Made by a program: the position numbers and the translations under genes. From NCBI GenBank assembly GCA_036571765.1, contig BROE01000015.1, forward strand, positions 4,320,977 through 4,384,976: a stretch of 64,000 bases of DNA. Direction: 5' to 3'. Origin of the DNA: Plecoglossus altivelis. Its lineage: Eukaryota; Chordata; Actinopteri; Osmeriformes; Plecoglossidae. The notes under the pieces were generated by a model. The model made no database searches, had not been told where the DNA came from, and saw only the letters and a program-made list of their open reading frames with translations. Each line of letters starts with the position of its first letter. Within the stretch, counting starts at the first letter, position 1. Shown here one piece after another: positions 10,448 to 23,900 of this stretch.

Positions 10448-13400
10448 CCCCTTGTTCAGTTAGCCGATCAATTTCTATGGCAAATTTGACTTTCTTTTTT
10501 ATTTTTAAGTGTCTTACAGTTTCAGCGTTTGTGGTTGTTTTGTCTTTTGAGAGTGTAAATATTGAGTACGGGAAATGTAACCATGAAATCCTTTGCTTAT
10601 TAGGCTTTTTTTTTCTTCAAGTCCATTATTTTACCTTAAACTCTGTCACATGAGTGCTGCTTCATGAGTGTCAGGGGCCACATGTGGTGGAGTTGGGGAG
10701 GAGGCTAATCAAAAACATTCCAGCTAACACTCTGCAGCCTAGTACATGCATCACAGAACAGCGATAGCATAGGTCTAACTAGGAGTGAGGTAAAGTGGAA
10801 TAAGAAATGTGATCGGTATTTACCCCCCCAGACTAGTGATCACCTGTCGTAAATCCTTGTTCCAAGTCCAAAGGTGTTGTAGACTCCCTATCAATTCAGG
10901 AAAAAAAGTTTCATCAAGAGGGATTCCAATGTTAAAGTGGCAGTCATACTTGCGCACTTGGATTTCATTAGAAGATACTTCAGTTTTATTTCCCAGCCGA
11001 CTCTGGTGACCTGATATAGGCCTGATATAGAATGTAAATTATATTAGTGTTTTTCTCTTATTTTCAATGTTTCAACTGTGACAGTAATTCATCCATCATA
11101 AAACTTCAGGGATAGTTTATAACCCGTTGGTACTATTGTGGATTTCTCTATGCCGAATGCAAAACACTAGTTTCCGACCCAAGATTTTTGTAGTGGTGAA
11201 AGGGGGGAAGTCCAGTTTCGGATACTTCTTGTTTAAAGATAGTGGTGTTTTAATGTTAATGATTTTAAAGATTAGCTTTTTGAATATGTATGAGAAACTG
11301 CATGTTTAGTATGAAAGATACAAGCTTGTTCCAAATTTCCAGTTTAGTTTCTAAACCAAAGCACATATTGAATGATAAATAGATGTGATGATAAAACAAA
11401 TAGTGTATATGAAATTTGTCTTTCCATTGTTTACATAAACTCTTATGTCATACCTCAGGCAAGGAGAGGTCAGTTGAAGCCGGTACTTAATTTGTAGAAT
11501 CCATTGTTAGTGTATTGTTAGACCTTAAACAATGAAAGTAACTGCATGTTTTTCCATTGCATTTTCTGCTGATGTATTTAGAAGAATACTTTAATATTCC
11601 TTTGATTGTGACCAACCAAATATTTTACAGAGAAAAGACAACAAAGATTTGTTGTGTAAAGTACACTAGGAAGAAACAACCCTTACAGATAAGATTAATT
11701 TGTTTAAATGAAAAGTCAGGGATTTTGTTACTATTCTGTCTTTTTGTGCTCTAATTTATATATATTTTTGTCTGGGTTTTTAGAACAAGCTTAGACTGGC
11801 CTCTCCTTATACAGTTTTTACAAATATTGGCAGTGGTCACTTTTATATCTGTCTTTTGAAGAATGTATTTATTAGTTTCCCTCTGTTTTTACCCCTGAAT
11901 GAGAACCATATATGATGAATATCGGTATAGGCGGTAACTACTTATTCATCTTACAGAAGGATGACACAAAGCATTAAAGGTATAGTACACTTCAAAATCA
12001 AAGGTGGTCTGAAAATGTATTTCTATGCACCAAAGATGTTTTAATTTAGTCTTGTTAGTATTTCGCTGTATTTAGTTTTTTACTCCCTAACTATCCAACG
12101 CATTAAAAAAGTAGATAGTTTCCGCAGCCCTCGTGTCTAAATGGGCTGAAAAGTTACTTAATAGATGGCTGCCCTTGCCAGTGGCAGCTAATATGAAATA
12201 TTTACAGAATGGATAGGGACTAACATATGAATTTGGCGTGTACTATTCTTTAAAAAATGTAGCCATTATTCAGGGTTAGAGTGACATCTTTTTCTATGAT
12301 GAATTACTTAGCCCAAAGCATGAGGAATACAAATATGATGGAAAAAAGCTGATTTGTTTTGTGGTTCTTGTATGTCTTGTCACTGAGAGTAAACTTGTGC
12401 TCGTTGTCACACGTCCATATCCAGTTTGCAGAACCACTGAAGAATATTGTCTCATCCACTGAAAGAGGTGGTGTTGCCAAAGCAACCAGGTTCAAGCATG
12501 TCATTTTAAAAGGAAAAATATATAAAGCTGTTCCATCTATTAATGCCATTTAGGAAGATGTCACATTGTATAGGCCTACATCTGCGGGGTACCATTAACT
12601 GAAAATGGTACCATTCTCAGTTAATGTTTCAGAACAGTATTCCTTCAATTGATGCCATCAGTTCATTGTGTGCAATATGGCAAACTAGAGTAGACTACCT
12701 CGATTGTCTTAGAGAAGGTGGCCATTTCCTGACAAGGAGGTGTGTACAAATTATGAAGGAAGACTTTTCATGATTGGCAAGCCTCTTTTTGTCACCTAAA
12801 CTTGAGTTTGCCTGTAAAAAGCCACTAAACTCAAGCCAAATGCTGTTTAGGGTTTTTGACCACATTTTGATAGTGGACAACATATGCTCTGTATGATTGT
12901 ATTATTCTTAAGACCACATGTACTTGTTCCATTTAAGTCTGTCTTCTTAATGATAACATTATTTCCCCCTGATAACCTTGGAACAAAGCTTTCTCACAAC
13001 TCCATGGGTTGAAAGGTCTGTCCAGCATTGGTAAACACAAGACCGGCCTGTGACTTATGCCATGTGATTTCATCTGTAGACACTGTCTTCATGTACAAAA
13101 ATAGCAGAAAACTTGTTTGTCCTCAGCTCTTTTCATTAAAAATGTCAGAAATACGATTTTTCTTTGTCCAACATGTGTGCTGTTTTGTTTGGGATAATTT
13201 ATTTGATCATGCATTGTAACGAAGGACTCACAAGCATAACAAACAGGGTTGCAGCTACAGTATTTCATGGAACTGTGTAGCCTCAAAATGAGCAGTTTCT
13301 TACAGCCTAGCTCATCTGAACCGAAACACGTCACCACACAATGCTATGTGAAAAGGTGTGAGAGGCATCTGTGTGATCTGTGGAGAGCCCTCCCAGGGGC

Positions 13401-14027
13401 AGAGGAGGCACTGGGGGAAGGGAAGTGTTCAGCCTAGGGCTCCAGTTCACAGCAGGGTGGGGTGGGTTTGGGTGAGTAGATGAAGGGGGTGAGGGGCAAC
13501 GTCTGCCATCTGTGGGAGTATCTATTGTGCCCAAGTTTGAAGAGAGATTCGCTCAGTAGTTTTGCTCTTTCGTTTGTGGTCTTTCTCACCAGCCCTCAGG
13601 TAGGACAGAAAGCAAGGAAGCAATTGTTTCTTATCGTCTGTGGTTAATTTACTGTTTAGATGTTGTGCCCAATCAATTAGGATAGTTAAACTCGAGAAAA
13701 AAAGTATCCCATTTATTTGTGTGTTGTTGAGTAAGAGGGTGATTCAATCACGCAAGGGACATACATCATACAAGGGACACACATCCAGTCACTTTGAACG
13801 AACCGGCTGCCAGTCTAGGCTCCTGGGCTGTTGATAATGCGCAGCCCATATAGGCCCTCATCCTACGGTGTCACATGCCACTTGACCCTTGAAAAGGTTA
13901 GAGTTCAGCACAATGGGCTGCATTTTGATTTGTACCCTCCCCTCTCAGGCTTCTTTTCAGTCAGCCGTCTGCAAGCCGCAGCCCACAGATGCCTGTCTGA
14001 GAACACATCTGCGGAGGGCAATCATGC

Positions 14028-14096
14028 CCATATATGGCGAAGGAAACGTAATGAGATGCATGTCATTGTAACTGTTCCTCAGGAGTGGATTTGCAT
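14028..14096 (+). promoter_or_regulatory. candidate enhancer patch: CArG box and octamer
   Basis: CCATATATGG at 14028-14037 is a perfect CArG (SRF) site and ATTTGCAT at 14089-14096 is a perfect octamer (POU factor) site. They are 61 bp apart within a GC-richer island (about 13890-14110) in AT-rich DNA. Either motif can occur by chance, but both in such an island is suggestive. No target gene can be assigned; hic2 is the nearest. Confidence 0.25.
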
Positions 14097-15478
14097 ACAG
14101 AAGGAGGTGGCAAAACCGGCTAAGTGAGCATTCGTGGGCTTGCTTGAGCTTGCCCCTGGAGCACAATTGCTCAAATTGTTGTTTTGGAGAAAGCTAACTA
14201 CATTATAGTGGTTTGTTTTGTTTGGTGGGGAAGCCTCTTTCCGTCATTACAAAGAGTTTGTTTCCAACTTTTGAAGTTGTGCTTGTAATACTCATTTGAG
14301 TCTGTTGTGAGAGAAAGCATAGTTGGCACAAAGGGGCCAGGGATTGTACCCCTGAACCCTACAGCTGGCCTACGTAAAGTAGGTTTATTCTCTGAACCCC
14401 CCCCCCTCACTCTTCTCTACCCAGTGCCCCGGTCTGGACCTGTGACAAAAGGACAAAGGGGGTCGGGCATTTGGGGTGGGTAGAGTGGTGGAGGGACTTA
14501 CTGGGCAACAAAAGGAGGGAGAGAGAGGGACCAGATGAAAACCCTGGACATCTGCTGCTCTAAAACGTGTATCATGCTAATATACAAATGGCTTCTATAT
14601 CCCACACAAACATGCTTCATTGACTGGATGAGGTTAAATTATAAAGACCCCCCCCCCCAAAAAAAAGTAAATATTCCTTGTCAGGATGGGGATTTAGCTA
14701 GTGCCAGAGTAGTGTCTGGGTGCAGCACAGCATCTAGGTGATATAGTAATTGCCTTTGAAAGGCACAATATGTTCGTTGCTATGCTGGTGCAGACACAGA
14801 GTTTGTTGCTATGTTGTATTGGCATGCATGTAGTACGCATATAACAATAAAATTAAACGTCCCTAGACCGTGATAACACTAACAGGAATTTACGCTATTT
14901 CCCCTTGTTTTTAATAAATCATCTAGCTTCTGTAGAAGCCCGAGGACCGTTTTAGCGAGACTGATTTGGATTATTCTAATTTTTTAAATGTTATATTGTT
15001 TTACATATAATATACTCACAACACCAGTATTTGGTAGGTCTGCAATATAATTCATTATGGAACCATAGTTGTGAGTATTCCATCTTTCCCACACTCAGCA
15101 TTCTACAATACACGATATGTGTGTTATTGTACACTTGCAATTTGTTTTTTCTTCTGAACATGGTCTGGATAAGTGACTTTGAAAGTGGTCTATAAAAAGT
15201 CAGGCAAATTTCTACATTAAGGATGCATTGACTATATTGTCGATACAGAAGAAAATGCTATGTAGTTATACTTCATTTGAATTCAGTGAGACAAATTATG
15301 TGAAACTTGCTACGGAGAGGTTGTGCTCTCCAGGGGTGTGAATGTTAACATTGACCTCCAACATTAGTTTGTGTTATTGAATGTGTAACAATGTACCATG
15401 GCAACCCTGGAGCTCAAGGCCAGGTGATGTATGGGAGGTTGCTGCAGTTGCAGCTTGTCAGGCAGGATGAACCACGGC

Positions 15479-15523
15479 ATAAAAGCTGGCCAGTGCAGGG
15501 GAGCAAAGAAGAGAAACCGTGGT
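15479..15523 (+). promoter_or_regulatory. possible TATA promoter with first exon donor
   Basis: ATAAAAG at 15479-15485 in a GC-richer context is followed by about 35 nt of purine-rich sequence and a near-consensus splice donor, ccgtg/gtaaga, at 15522. The geometry fits a TATA promoter with a short non-coding first exon. There is no transcript evidence. Confidence 0.2.
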
Positions 15524-15695
15524 AAGAGCTGCCTAGCGACATCAACACTGAAAGCTTTTCTTTTTTTGTAATGCTAGAGCGCCATCAAGCCCACATAGGG
15601 ATGATCTCAGAGTTTTGACTGGTGCTTTTTGTTCATTTTTTGTTGTTGTATAAATTCCCCACAATTTCTGATATAACATCTTCACATACTCCTTA

Positions 15696-16315
15696 ATGCA
15701 TAGTATAAAGCCATGGACATTGAATTGCAAAGCATTTTGTGTCGATTTTATTTTTGCTGTACTTATGGTAAGTATTTTGTTAGCTCTTGCAGTACGACCT
15801 TTAAGACCTGAAGAAATGTGCCAATCAGTTCACAAGATCCATCAATTCAAAGTAAGAGCTACTATTGGTGTGAGTGGTCCAACTACTCTGTAACATAAAC
15901 TTGTTTCATCAACCTTGAATGGGTATCATTCATAGTTTCTGTATTGATTGATCAGAAGATTAGATAATAGTATTATATATTAACATGGCTGAAAAAAGGT
16001 TACATTTCACATGACTTTATTCTGGTCATTTGAGATTTAGCAACGGCAAGTACGTGAGTGTCTACTTTTAGACATTATTATTGTCCTATGCAACTCATTC
16101 TTAAACTGACAATTCTCTTTTCAAGATTATATTAAAGCTCCACAGTACCTTAATGTTAAGCTTTCATATTCTATTAATGGTTTTAAGATATACGAATGCA
16201 ACTCTGGATGACTAAGACTGCACCATCTGCCTCAACTCAGGACACAGACTTCGAAAGGACACTTTCCTCTTTCAATCCACCTTTGAATATTTGTTTCTGG
16301 CACCCTCTTGAGTAA
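15696..16315 (+). other. speculative small secreted-protein gene (two possible coding exons)
   Basis: An ATG at 15696 opens a 52-codon frame with a strongly hydrophobic stretch (FIFAVLMVSILLALA, residues 18-32) like a signal peptide. The frame continues to HQFK, where AAA/gtaaga at 15851 makes a good donor. At 16240 an acceptor (caactcag) opens a phase-compatible 24-codon frame, from DTDFERT to HPLE, then TAA at 16313. An AATAAA lies further on at 16675. The joined product would be 76 aa. I recognise no family. The region is AT-rich, so chance hydrophobic frames are expected; this may be nothing. Confidence 0.12.
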
Positions 16316-16674
16316 GTAAACATATAGCAAGTGTTGGAGTTCCAATTAAAACAGTGATGCTTTTTCTCAAATCTGGATAACACTGCCACCAGGAGTGGTT
16401 GGTTAACTGGTGAATGATTAGTTACAGCTCACCAGCCTTTATATTTAAAGAGAAAGTCCCATAATATATTATGATTTAAAAAGGCACTAAATATCGTTAG
16501 ATATTGTTCATTGTCAGTAAATGAGGAATAACTTCCCTGTGTTTGGGGGTGAAACTTTTAATATGATAGGCAACAGTATTAGGACATCGCCTTTATATAT
16601 ATATATGTAAAGTATATGTTCTATGTTTGCACTTCCCTGCCACAGTAAATTCTGCTTGTATATCTTGCATGGCA

Positions 16675-16680
16675 AATAAA
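16675..16680 (+). terminator. possible polyadenylation signal
   Basis: AATAAA in the context gcaAATAAAaccgattctg, which resembles genuine vertebrate 3' ends. It could serve a long hic2 isoform or the speculative gene just upstream. Confidence 0.25.
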
Positions 16681-19214
16681 ACCGATTCTGATTCTTTGAA
16701 AAAATGCGGACTCCAAAGTATGGCCCCTTTTCCATGCTACTGTATGACAATCAGGAATTGAATGGAATTTATCTGTACCAGTTAGAAGCACAGCCAATGA
16801 GAAACATGCTGGCTTTCTTTTGTTTTTCTGCCCCATATCCCCAAAGCATTCCATTATTCTGCATGGACTCCCCATTGTCATGGTAGAACACTAGTCAGAA
16901 TGACCCTGCGGTTTTTCTTACTTTCGCGGAGGAGAAAGAACTAATGCTCTCCTCAGGTCTCACTCAGCTGACCCATCCACATAAGTATCCACCATTTGAG
17001 TCATCCTCTTTTGAACAGTCACAAGAGAATATTGGTGTGGCGTTGCATAGCGAGCGGGAGGAGCTAGCAATGCAGGTCTGCAACAGGGGCGCACAATTAT
17101 AATTCAAAGGTGTTATTAATTACATTTTAAAAACGGTTTACTGATATGTCAGTAACAATGTCCCTGTCTGACGACTCGAGGGTCATATGACGGTTTCTCC
17201 ATACTGTTAGTAGAGAAAACTGTCTTGTGCTTGTGGTATCCACTCCAACTGTTCAGATATTGAATGGCAGTGATTGCTTCACAGGACTAATCATCACTTG
17301 ATACCCCTCTCATGATTTATAGCTTCAACAATCTACCAGTCCCACCACAATACTAGCTCAACAGCGCAAATACAGAGAAAACAAGCTGATGAAGTATTAG
17401 CAAACTGGTTGGTAGCTAGTGCAGGCTAACACAGCTGGTGCATCCTGTGCTTTGGAACTGTATTATCAACTACAGAAGAGAAGAGCACAGCCTAGCTAGC
17501 ATAATGTACCCTTTACCTCACCCGGAGAAGCCAGCTGTGCTCCATTTTGTTCCTTGATTTAGACCTCAATCCTGGACCTCACAGCCTGGAAACACATCTA
17601 GCAGGCCTACATGCTATCACCTTAGCCTTTGCCTATGGCATTTCCGCTGCTCTCTTGCAGTTATGGGTATCTACCATAAGTTAACAAGATACTAAACAGA
17701 TTTTCTAATGTAATCACGCACTAGTTTGTGATGTCTTGACGCTAGTGACATTTGTGACTATGGTTAACTAGTTAGCTATCATTAGCCTCAATTAGCTAGT
17801 ATCTTGTCCAGGTATGCACAATACATTTCAAATAGGCTATTGTTAATTGTTTGAGCGATTTGATGTTGGTTTCATATCAACATTAGTCTCGCATTCGGTC
17901 CTGCTTCATTGCTAAATCGCTTTAGGGACCGAGTTAAAACACTAATACCATTTTGAAACATTGTCTCTTATGAAGTTTCTTTGGATATAAAACCTCAAAC
18001 TGACTCATTACACTAATGATGGCTGGCCTACTTTCAAAGCCTTTATTTTTCCAATAAAGCTTGCTATTGCTAATCTCAGAAAATAGCATTAGGCCTACAA
18101 CCATGCTAAATGTAATTACTTTTTCAAATTTGGATTGGCAAATCTCAAAGACACAAGATTATTCAAATAATGCCTGGCCTATGTCTACAGCCTTTACTTT
18201 TTCATAATGTTTGTTAAAAAAAAAGAAGTAATTATTTGCTAGACTCAGAGAATAGCATTAAATCCATGCAAAATTTACGTTTTAAAAATTGATTTAAAAT
18301 ATCAAACTGATCACTTTAGTAATTCCTGTTTTACTTCCAAACCTTTACTTTTTAAATGTAATTAAAATGATTTATTAATTGACAGCTCATAGGCATGTTT
18401 GTCTTGGCCTCCAGAGCCACTTCAGTTTCAACCGATGCATCCATGTGGGATGATCAAGCTCACTTTAAGAGCGTCAGTTACTGTTGTATGTTAATAAACG
18501 TTTTGAAATTTACCTATGGGCTTACCAAATACTGATAACTATGGGCATTCATTTAAGCAACATAGCAAACAATATCTCTGTCAAATAGTATTTTATCCAT
18601 GCTGTGGGCTCAACTATTTGCTATTTGACTCTCCATCACTCATCTACAGCCTTACACTGTCTTCTTTGTAATATCCAAGTAAAGAACATAACACTACACA
18701 AAAGAAGCACTTGATTTTGGAAGATTGTATAATTGCTCCACAATCAGAAATACATGTAAAATAGAACTAAGTAGAAGAAGAAGAAGTAGACCAAGTAGTA
18801 ACTTGGTAGATATTGGAAACTAGCTGTGCAAACACACCTTAAAAAAGATCAAATAGACCACTGCGAGAGTTCCCCATTTGACAGTTGCGTTCATGTTGCC
18901 TAAACAGTGCATAAACTAGTTTATTGGATATGCTTTTGTTGAAATTATTAATGTTCTGGAATTTACTTCCCTGAATAAGGTATTTCCTTATTCCATCCTG
19001 GCTGCTGTCAGCACGTAAATAAAATGTTTTATTTCATTCTACTATGATGATTGACCATAACACTTGTCTTTGGGTGCACACACAGTACATGTCATGGATG
19101 TACATGAACACAAACTGTAATCAACCAGAGTAACTGACTTGGCACAAGAGATTTTGGTGGTTGTGTCTCCACCTAAAAAGCAGGCAGAAATCTGTTCCCA
19201 GTGTTCCCATGTTA

Positions 19215-20935
19215 TTTATTTGATATATTTTATAAATAGCACACAGTCAGACACATATGAAGAAAGGTAGAAAAAATACAATAACCTTTTCTAGACACTT
19301 TAATTTGAGGTCTTCTCATTTTCTTCATTCTCAAATTTTCACTTTAATGGCTGACAATGAAAATATCCTGTATAGCATTGTAGTTTACAACTATAAAAAA
19401 TTACATTATCAAGCAGGTTATTATCAATGCTATGATAAAATCTGAGAATAAAAATAGAATTACGTGCAGTAGGTTTCATCTTGCATTTGTACATTTAGTC
19501 AGCCAAAAAGTATAACATAAATATATCTGTGCTACAGGCTCAACAGTAGTTTGTCTTTAGGAAGTGTTGATAAATGATGCATACTCTATTTATGTCAATC
19601 CAAAAACAAATAAGCTTAACAATAAGCTACAGTTAGCTTGTTAGCAGTTGACAAAGTGTAGCTGTGTATCAAATATATTTTCTAATGAGGCTAAATAACA
19701 TATCAAACATGAGGCAATATAACCTTTCTTAGGTTTCTTGTTTTCTCTCCCCAAAAGAATTACAAAAAAATAGAACTAGTGTGGCACAAATACACAACTA
19801 ACATCATCTTCAAGCATTTTTAAACTTTACATACCATACAGCTAAACTTGCCAGATTTGGCTCACCTTTTTTAAGGACAAAAACTGTACCTGCAAATCTC
19901 ACTTACGAGTTTATATATTGTACTTAAGAGAAAGTATAGCTATTATAAGAACTGATAACTAGCTTAAAGGAAATTGCATGATTTATCAGTAGTGCACTAA
20001 CCCTTTTGTATAACGTGGATGAACATTAAACTTTTCTATTCACAGTGTTTCAAATTGAACAGTATAAGCCTACACCTAATGTGCGTGGCTGACAACCGAC
20101 CCATCATTAATCTACACGTTTTTGTCCAATATTGCTTCAGTAATTCTACCAAGAAAACATGAAAGCACCATTGAATTAAACTCCAAGTTTAAAGTCACAT
20201 CAGTAAAATCACTTAGGAATAAGTTAATTTACAACACTACCATCTACAGTATGGAGTGATAGTGCAGCTACCTTTTCAAAGGATAAGCATAGCACAGCTT
20301 TCCTTTTTTACTCATCTTGAGGAACACATTATTTCGATCATTCAAATCTCATTTTAATTTCTAAAAACAATTTATTTTCAGGGGAGTACCTTTGTCCTGT
20401 GGTATGTCATATTAGAATTGATTCAAACTGAACATTTTTTCATGTTATGGTTGTCAACACCAAAAGGAATGTGATCAGTTAACCCATATTTTGCATAGAA
20501 AGTGTTTGTGTTGCTAAGAAAATGATATACCAATAGCCATACCATGAGTGATCCCTTAAGCAAAAGTTACTTTGTTTTTTTCATTACAGGAAAGGACTAT
20601 CCTTCCAATCATTTATGGAATGGATAAAATAATGACATATAGTTACTATTAAATCAAAATGGCAAAATGAAGGGCAAAACCCCAACATGATTAATGTAGG
20701 GTTTGGGAATGACTTGGCCTCTCATTCATGTAGTGAAAAAAATGAAAAGTATGTACTACTCATTTAGCATGTGTCCAATATTCTGATAATGAATAATACT
20801 GGCATCATAGACATGAGTTTCTTCAATAATAAAATACATATCTACAAACATCTATAATAAATAGGCTTGATATATAGATATGTATAACAATATATATGTA
20901 TTTCTATACATATATATTTACAACAAAAGCTGCAC
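19215..20935 (-). other. probable ajm1 3' UTR
   Basis: AT-rich non-coding sequence after the ajm1 stop. AATAAA on the minus strand occurs near 20371 (short isoform) and at 19215-19220 (long isoform). No other gene is visible here. The true end is not determined. Confidence 0.35.
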
Positions 20936-23900
20936 TTAAATAATGTCATCAAGAAGATGGGGGGTGCCGACCCAGTCGAGTGTTCTGGGCTCAGAGGCAG
21001 CCATGATCATGCACATGAACTGCTTACCTGTCCTCTTGTCAATAGGATAAATGGTTGTAGGCGTGAACCTTCTGTTGCTTTCCACAAACTCGCAAAGCTG
21101 CTGATAGACCTGTGGATATTCGTGGCGTAAGAAAACCCCACGGATTCTTAGCTCCCGTTGGATGTTGATAAAGCAAATTTCTCTGGCCTTCCTGCCCTCT
21201 TCTCCTTCTTTGTCAATATCAGCTGTGCCAGGTGGTGGTGTAAGGATCAATGTTTCCATGTCACTTTCTTTCTTGTGAACCTTCCTCTCTGGGCTAAAGG
21301 ATGCCAGAGCCACCTTGGCATATTTTCTGACAGTTGGGGCTTGGTTCCTTGGCGATGGTCCATCAGGCAACTGGTCACCGACTGCAATGGATACATTCAA
21401 AAGGAAACATTCATTTGGGTCGTACTCTGTGCCAGCCTCTTGGAGCTCCTTGCAATACTCCCCCAGGTTGTCTTTGAAGCTGTCCAGCTCTCTAAGGGAC
21501 AAGTAAGTAGGGGACATTAAGAGACTTTCTAGGCCGTGTTGCAGGAAGTTACTAGACGATCCTGGGTTTGGAAAACCCAAGAAGAGTACTCCTCTTCCTC
21601 TGGAAAGAAAGCCCACTTTGGCAATGCGGGAGAAGGCTTTGTGCACCTCGACAGTCTCACGGCAGTGCTTAATGATGTGACGGCACACGCTGCCGATTCG
21701 TCCGTACAGACAACTTTCTTTATGAATGTCCCAATCTTCCCTGCGACAATTGCGCGAGCAATAGTAGGTGTAGCAGCTGTGACAGGATTTGAAGTAGAGA
21801 CAAGCATTAAACAAGGTCTCGGTCCTTCTACATTTGTTGTTTGAACACATCATGGTGTCATCCTCATCCGGGCTCTGATCTGGAGAACATTCATCTGCGC
21901 TCCTCATGGCATCGCTGCCACCGTCTGTGTCTCGAAGTGCATCAGGATTCATTCGTATAGACGTGGGTTGCTTGTCTAGAGGTCCTGGTTCCTCTGACCC
22001 TGCCTTAGAGCCCTTTCTGGACAGAGATGCAGCCTCTTCTTCGTCAATCAACTTCTTGAGTTGGTCTAGAAGGTCTTCACTTGCTCTCCGAGTGGGAGGC
22101 TTGTAGTCAGTCACAAGGTCTGCCAGTAGCTCATCGAGTTGCTCCAGGCTTTGCTGGAGTGAGGCGCTGTTGTGTGTCTTTTCTTTGGTGGAGTCCACAG
22201 AGCAGGACATTGTTTCTATCTGAGCTCCTTCTGGAGCCACAGCACTTCTTGAGTCCAGCACATCCCAACTAGCAGATCGCCCTTCAGACTTTCTGAGGTT
22301 GCCTGGTCTAATGTCATTATCAGTTATTGTGATCTCAGGAGTGACAAACCAAAGTTTGCTGGCTGTGCTCTTTGATGTTTCAGTTGGACTCTTATCAATT
22401 AAAGAATTGTCAGACAAGGATAAAGCTGCGTAGCGTCTTGGTGAAGTTGAAAGATTGACAACCACCGGCTGTGGTTTGCCATCCATAGCAGAATTTCGCT
22501 TCTCTTGAGCAAGAAGGTTTTCATAACTTCGACCTTGCTGAACAGGCAGGGGCTGCTCCCTCTCCACTCGAGAGTTGAGAATATTGTCCCAAGACCTTGA
22601 GTACGGTCTTCCGTCAGTACCAATTCTTGGCGGCTCCATGCATGGATTAGCATACCAAGGTGTTGGCATTGGCTCTTGCCTAACTCTGGTTGGAGTGACC
22701 TGGGAAACATATGATGCTGGATGGGTGGAATAACCTGATGCATCCGAGCCATACCAGTCATCTGGTTGTTGCTGAATTACCTGTGCACGTTTATGACGCT
22801 CTGTGTAATATGCCCTTGCCGGAATGTGATGCTCTGGCGGGGCTGTATACATGCCATTCGCATAGAAAATTCTTGGTGGCCCGGATTGAATTTGATAAGT
22901 CCTTGGATCTTCTCCAAATAGTGTTCTTGTTGGTGGTGTCTGGATAATATATGGCCCAGGCTCTCTTGCTGTATATGCCTTCGGATATGCAGCTTGCACT
23001 TGGTATGGATAAGGCTCTAATTCAGAAAAATATGATTGTGTGGGTACAGTATGCACCATTCGAGACCTTGGATCCTGGACATACTGCACTTTGGGTGTAG
23101 GATTTTGACTCAGCATGTCGTAGCATTCCTCCTGATAGTAAGTCCTTGGCTGAGTAGGGGCAGTGGCCACATACCGCCCTGGGTCATCTGCATAAAAGAA
23201 CTTGGTTGGCACATTGGGGCTGGAATGTGCCCTGCGTTCCCTACCATAATAATCACCAGAGGAAGGCATTTTTTGCAGAGGGATCTCCATTGGCTGGATG
23301 TAACTATTTGGCATGCTGTGGGAATACTGGTATGCTTGCCTGTACTCTCCACTGAATGAGTCAGTGGGAGTTGGTGTCCTTGACGTGGAAAAATGGCGAG
23401 GCACTGTCAAACTTCTACCTCCAGTACTATGGTACCTCTGCCAGGGTATGTCAACTCTGGCAGTCACAGGTTTTCGCCCAGAATGTTTCAAGATGGCCAT
23501 GTCCGGTTTGATGTCTACCCGACACCTGACATGTGGGCTTGTTGCTGGCTTGTCGGGCCCTCCCTCTTCTGCATTATCTGCAACATAGAAAGGCGAATAG
23601 TGGCTTACATCAGCCCTCTGGGGCTGCAGCTTGATGGGATGCACCTCATGCATGAGAGCCCTGGTTGCTGCGTAGGAGGACTCCCTACGTGGTGATACTT
23701 CAGGTCTCCAGTTAGGGTTTCGTGGAGCTCGCTGGGCCTCCCTGCCTCTTCTTCCCATGGATGGGGAGCCTTCAAAAGAGAGAGGCGTAAGGTTGGTCTG
23801 AACTCGGGTGGCACTTTTTGATCTGGCCCTTCTCTTTTGCTCAGGTACAACCTCTTCCCGTGCCATCTCTGTGGCCAGTGGTTGAGGGGTGAGTCTATGG

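Larger units (their letters stand above)
10448..19214. other. intergenic region between hic2 and ajm1 (convergent genes)
   Basis: About 8.8 kb between the 3' ends of two convergent genes. It is mostly AT-rich with small homopolymers (a C11A8 run at 14648). A GC-richer patch spans 13330-14120. A 10-bp inverted repeat (cattaactga / tcagttaatg) lies at 12593-12626. Apart from the speculative candidates listed separately, nothing protein-coding is recognisable. Confidence 0.6.

Noticed and set aside
14300..14420. tRNA/SINE-like word (gggttcaggggtacaatccc on the minus strand)
   Set aside because: Only a B-box-like word is present; no A-box or SINE core could be found at the right distance.
21158..21844. 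Plus-strand ORFs across ajm1
   Set aside because: Shadows of the long ajm1 coding frame on the other strand.
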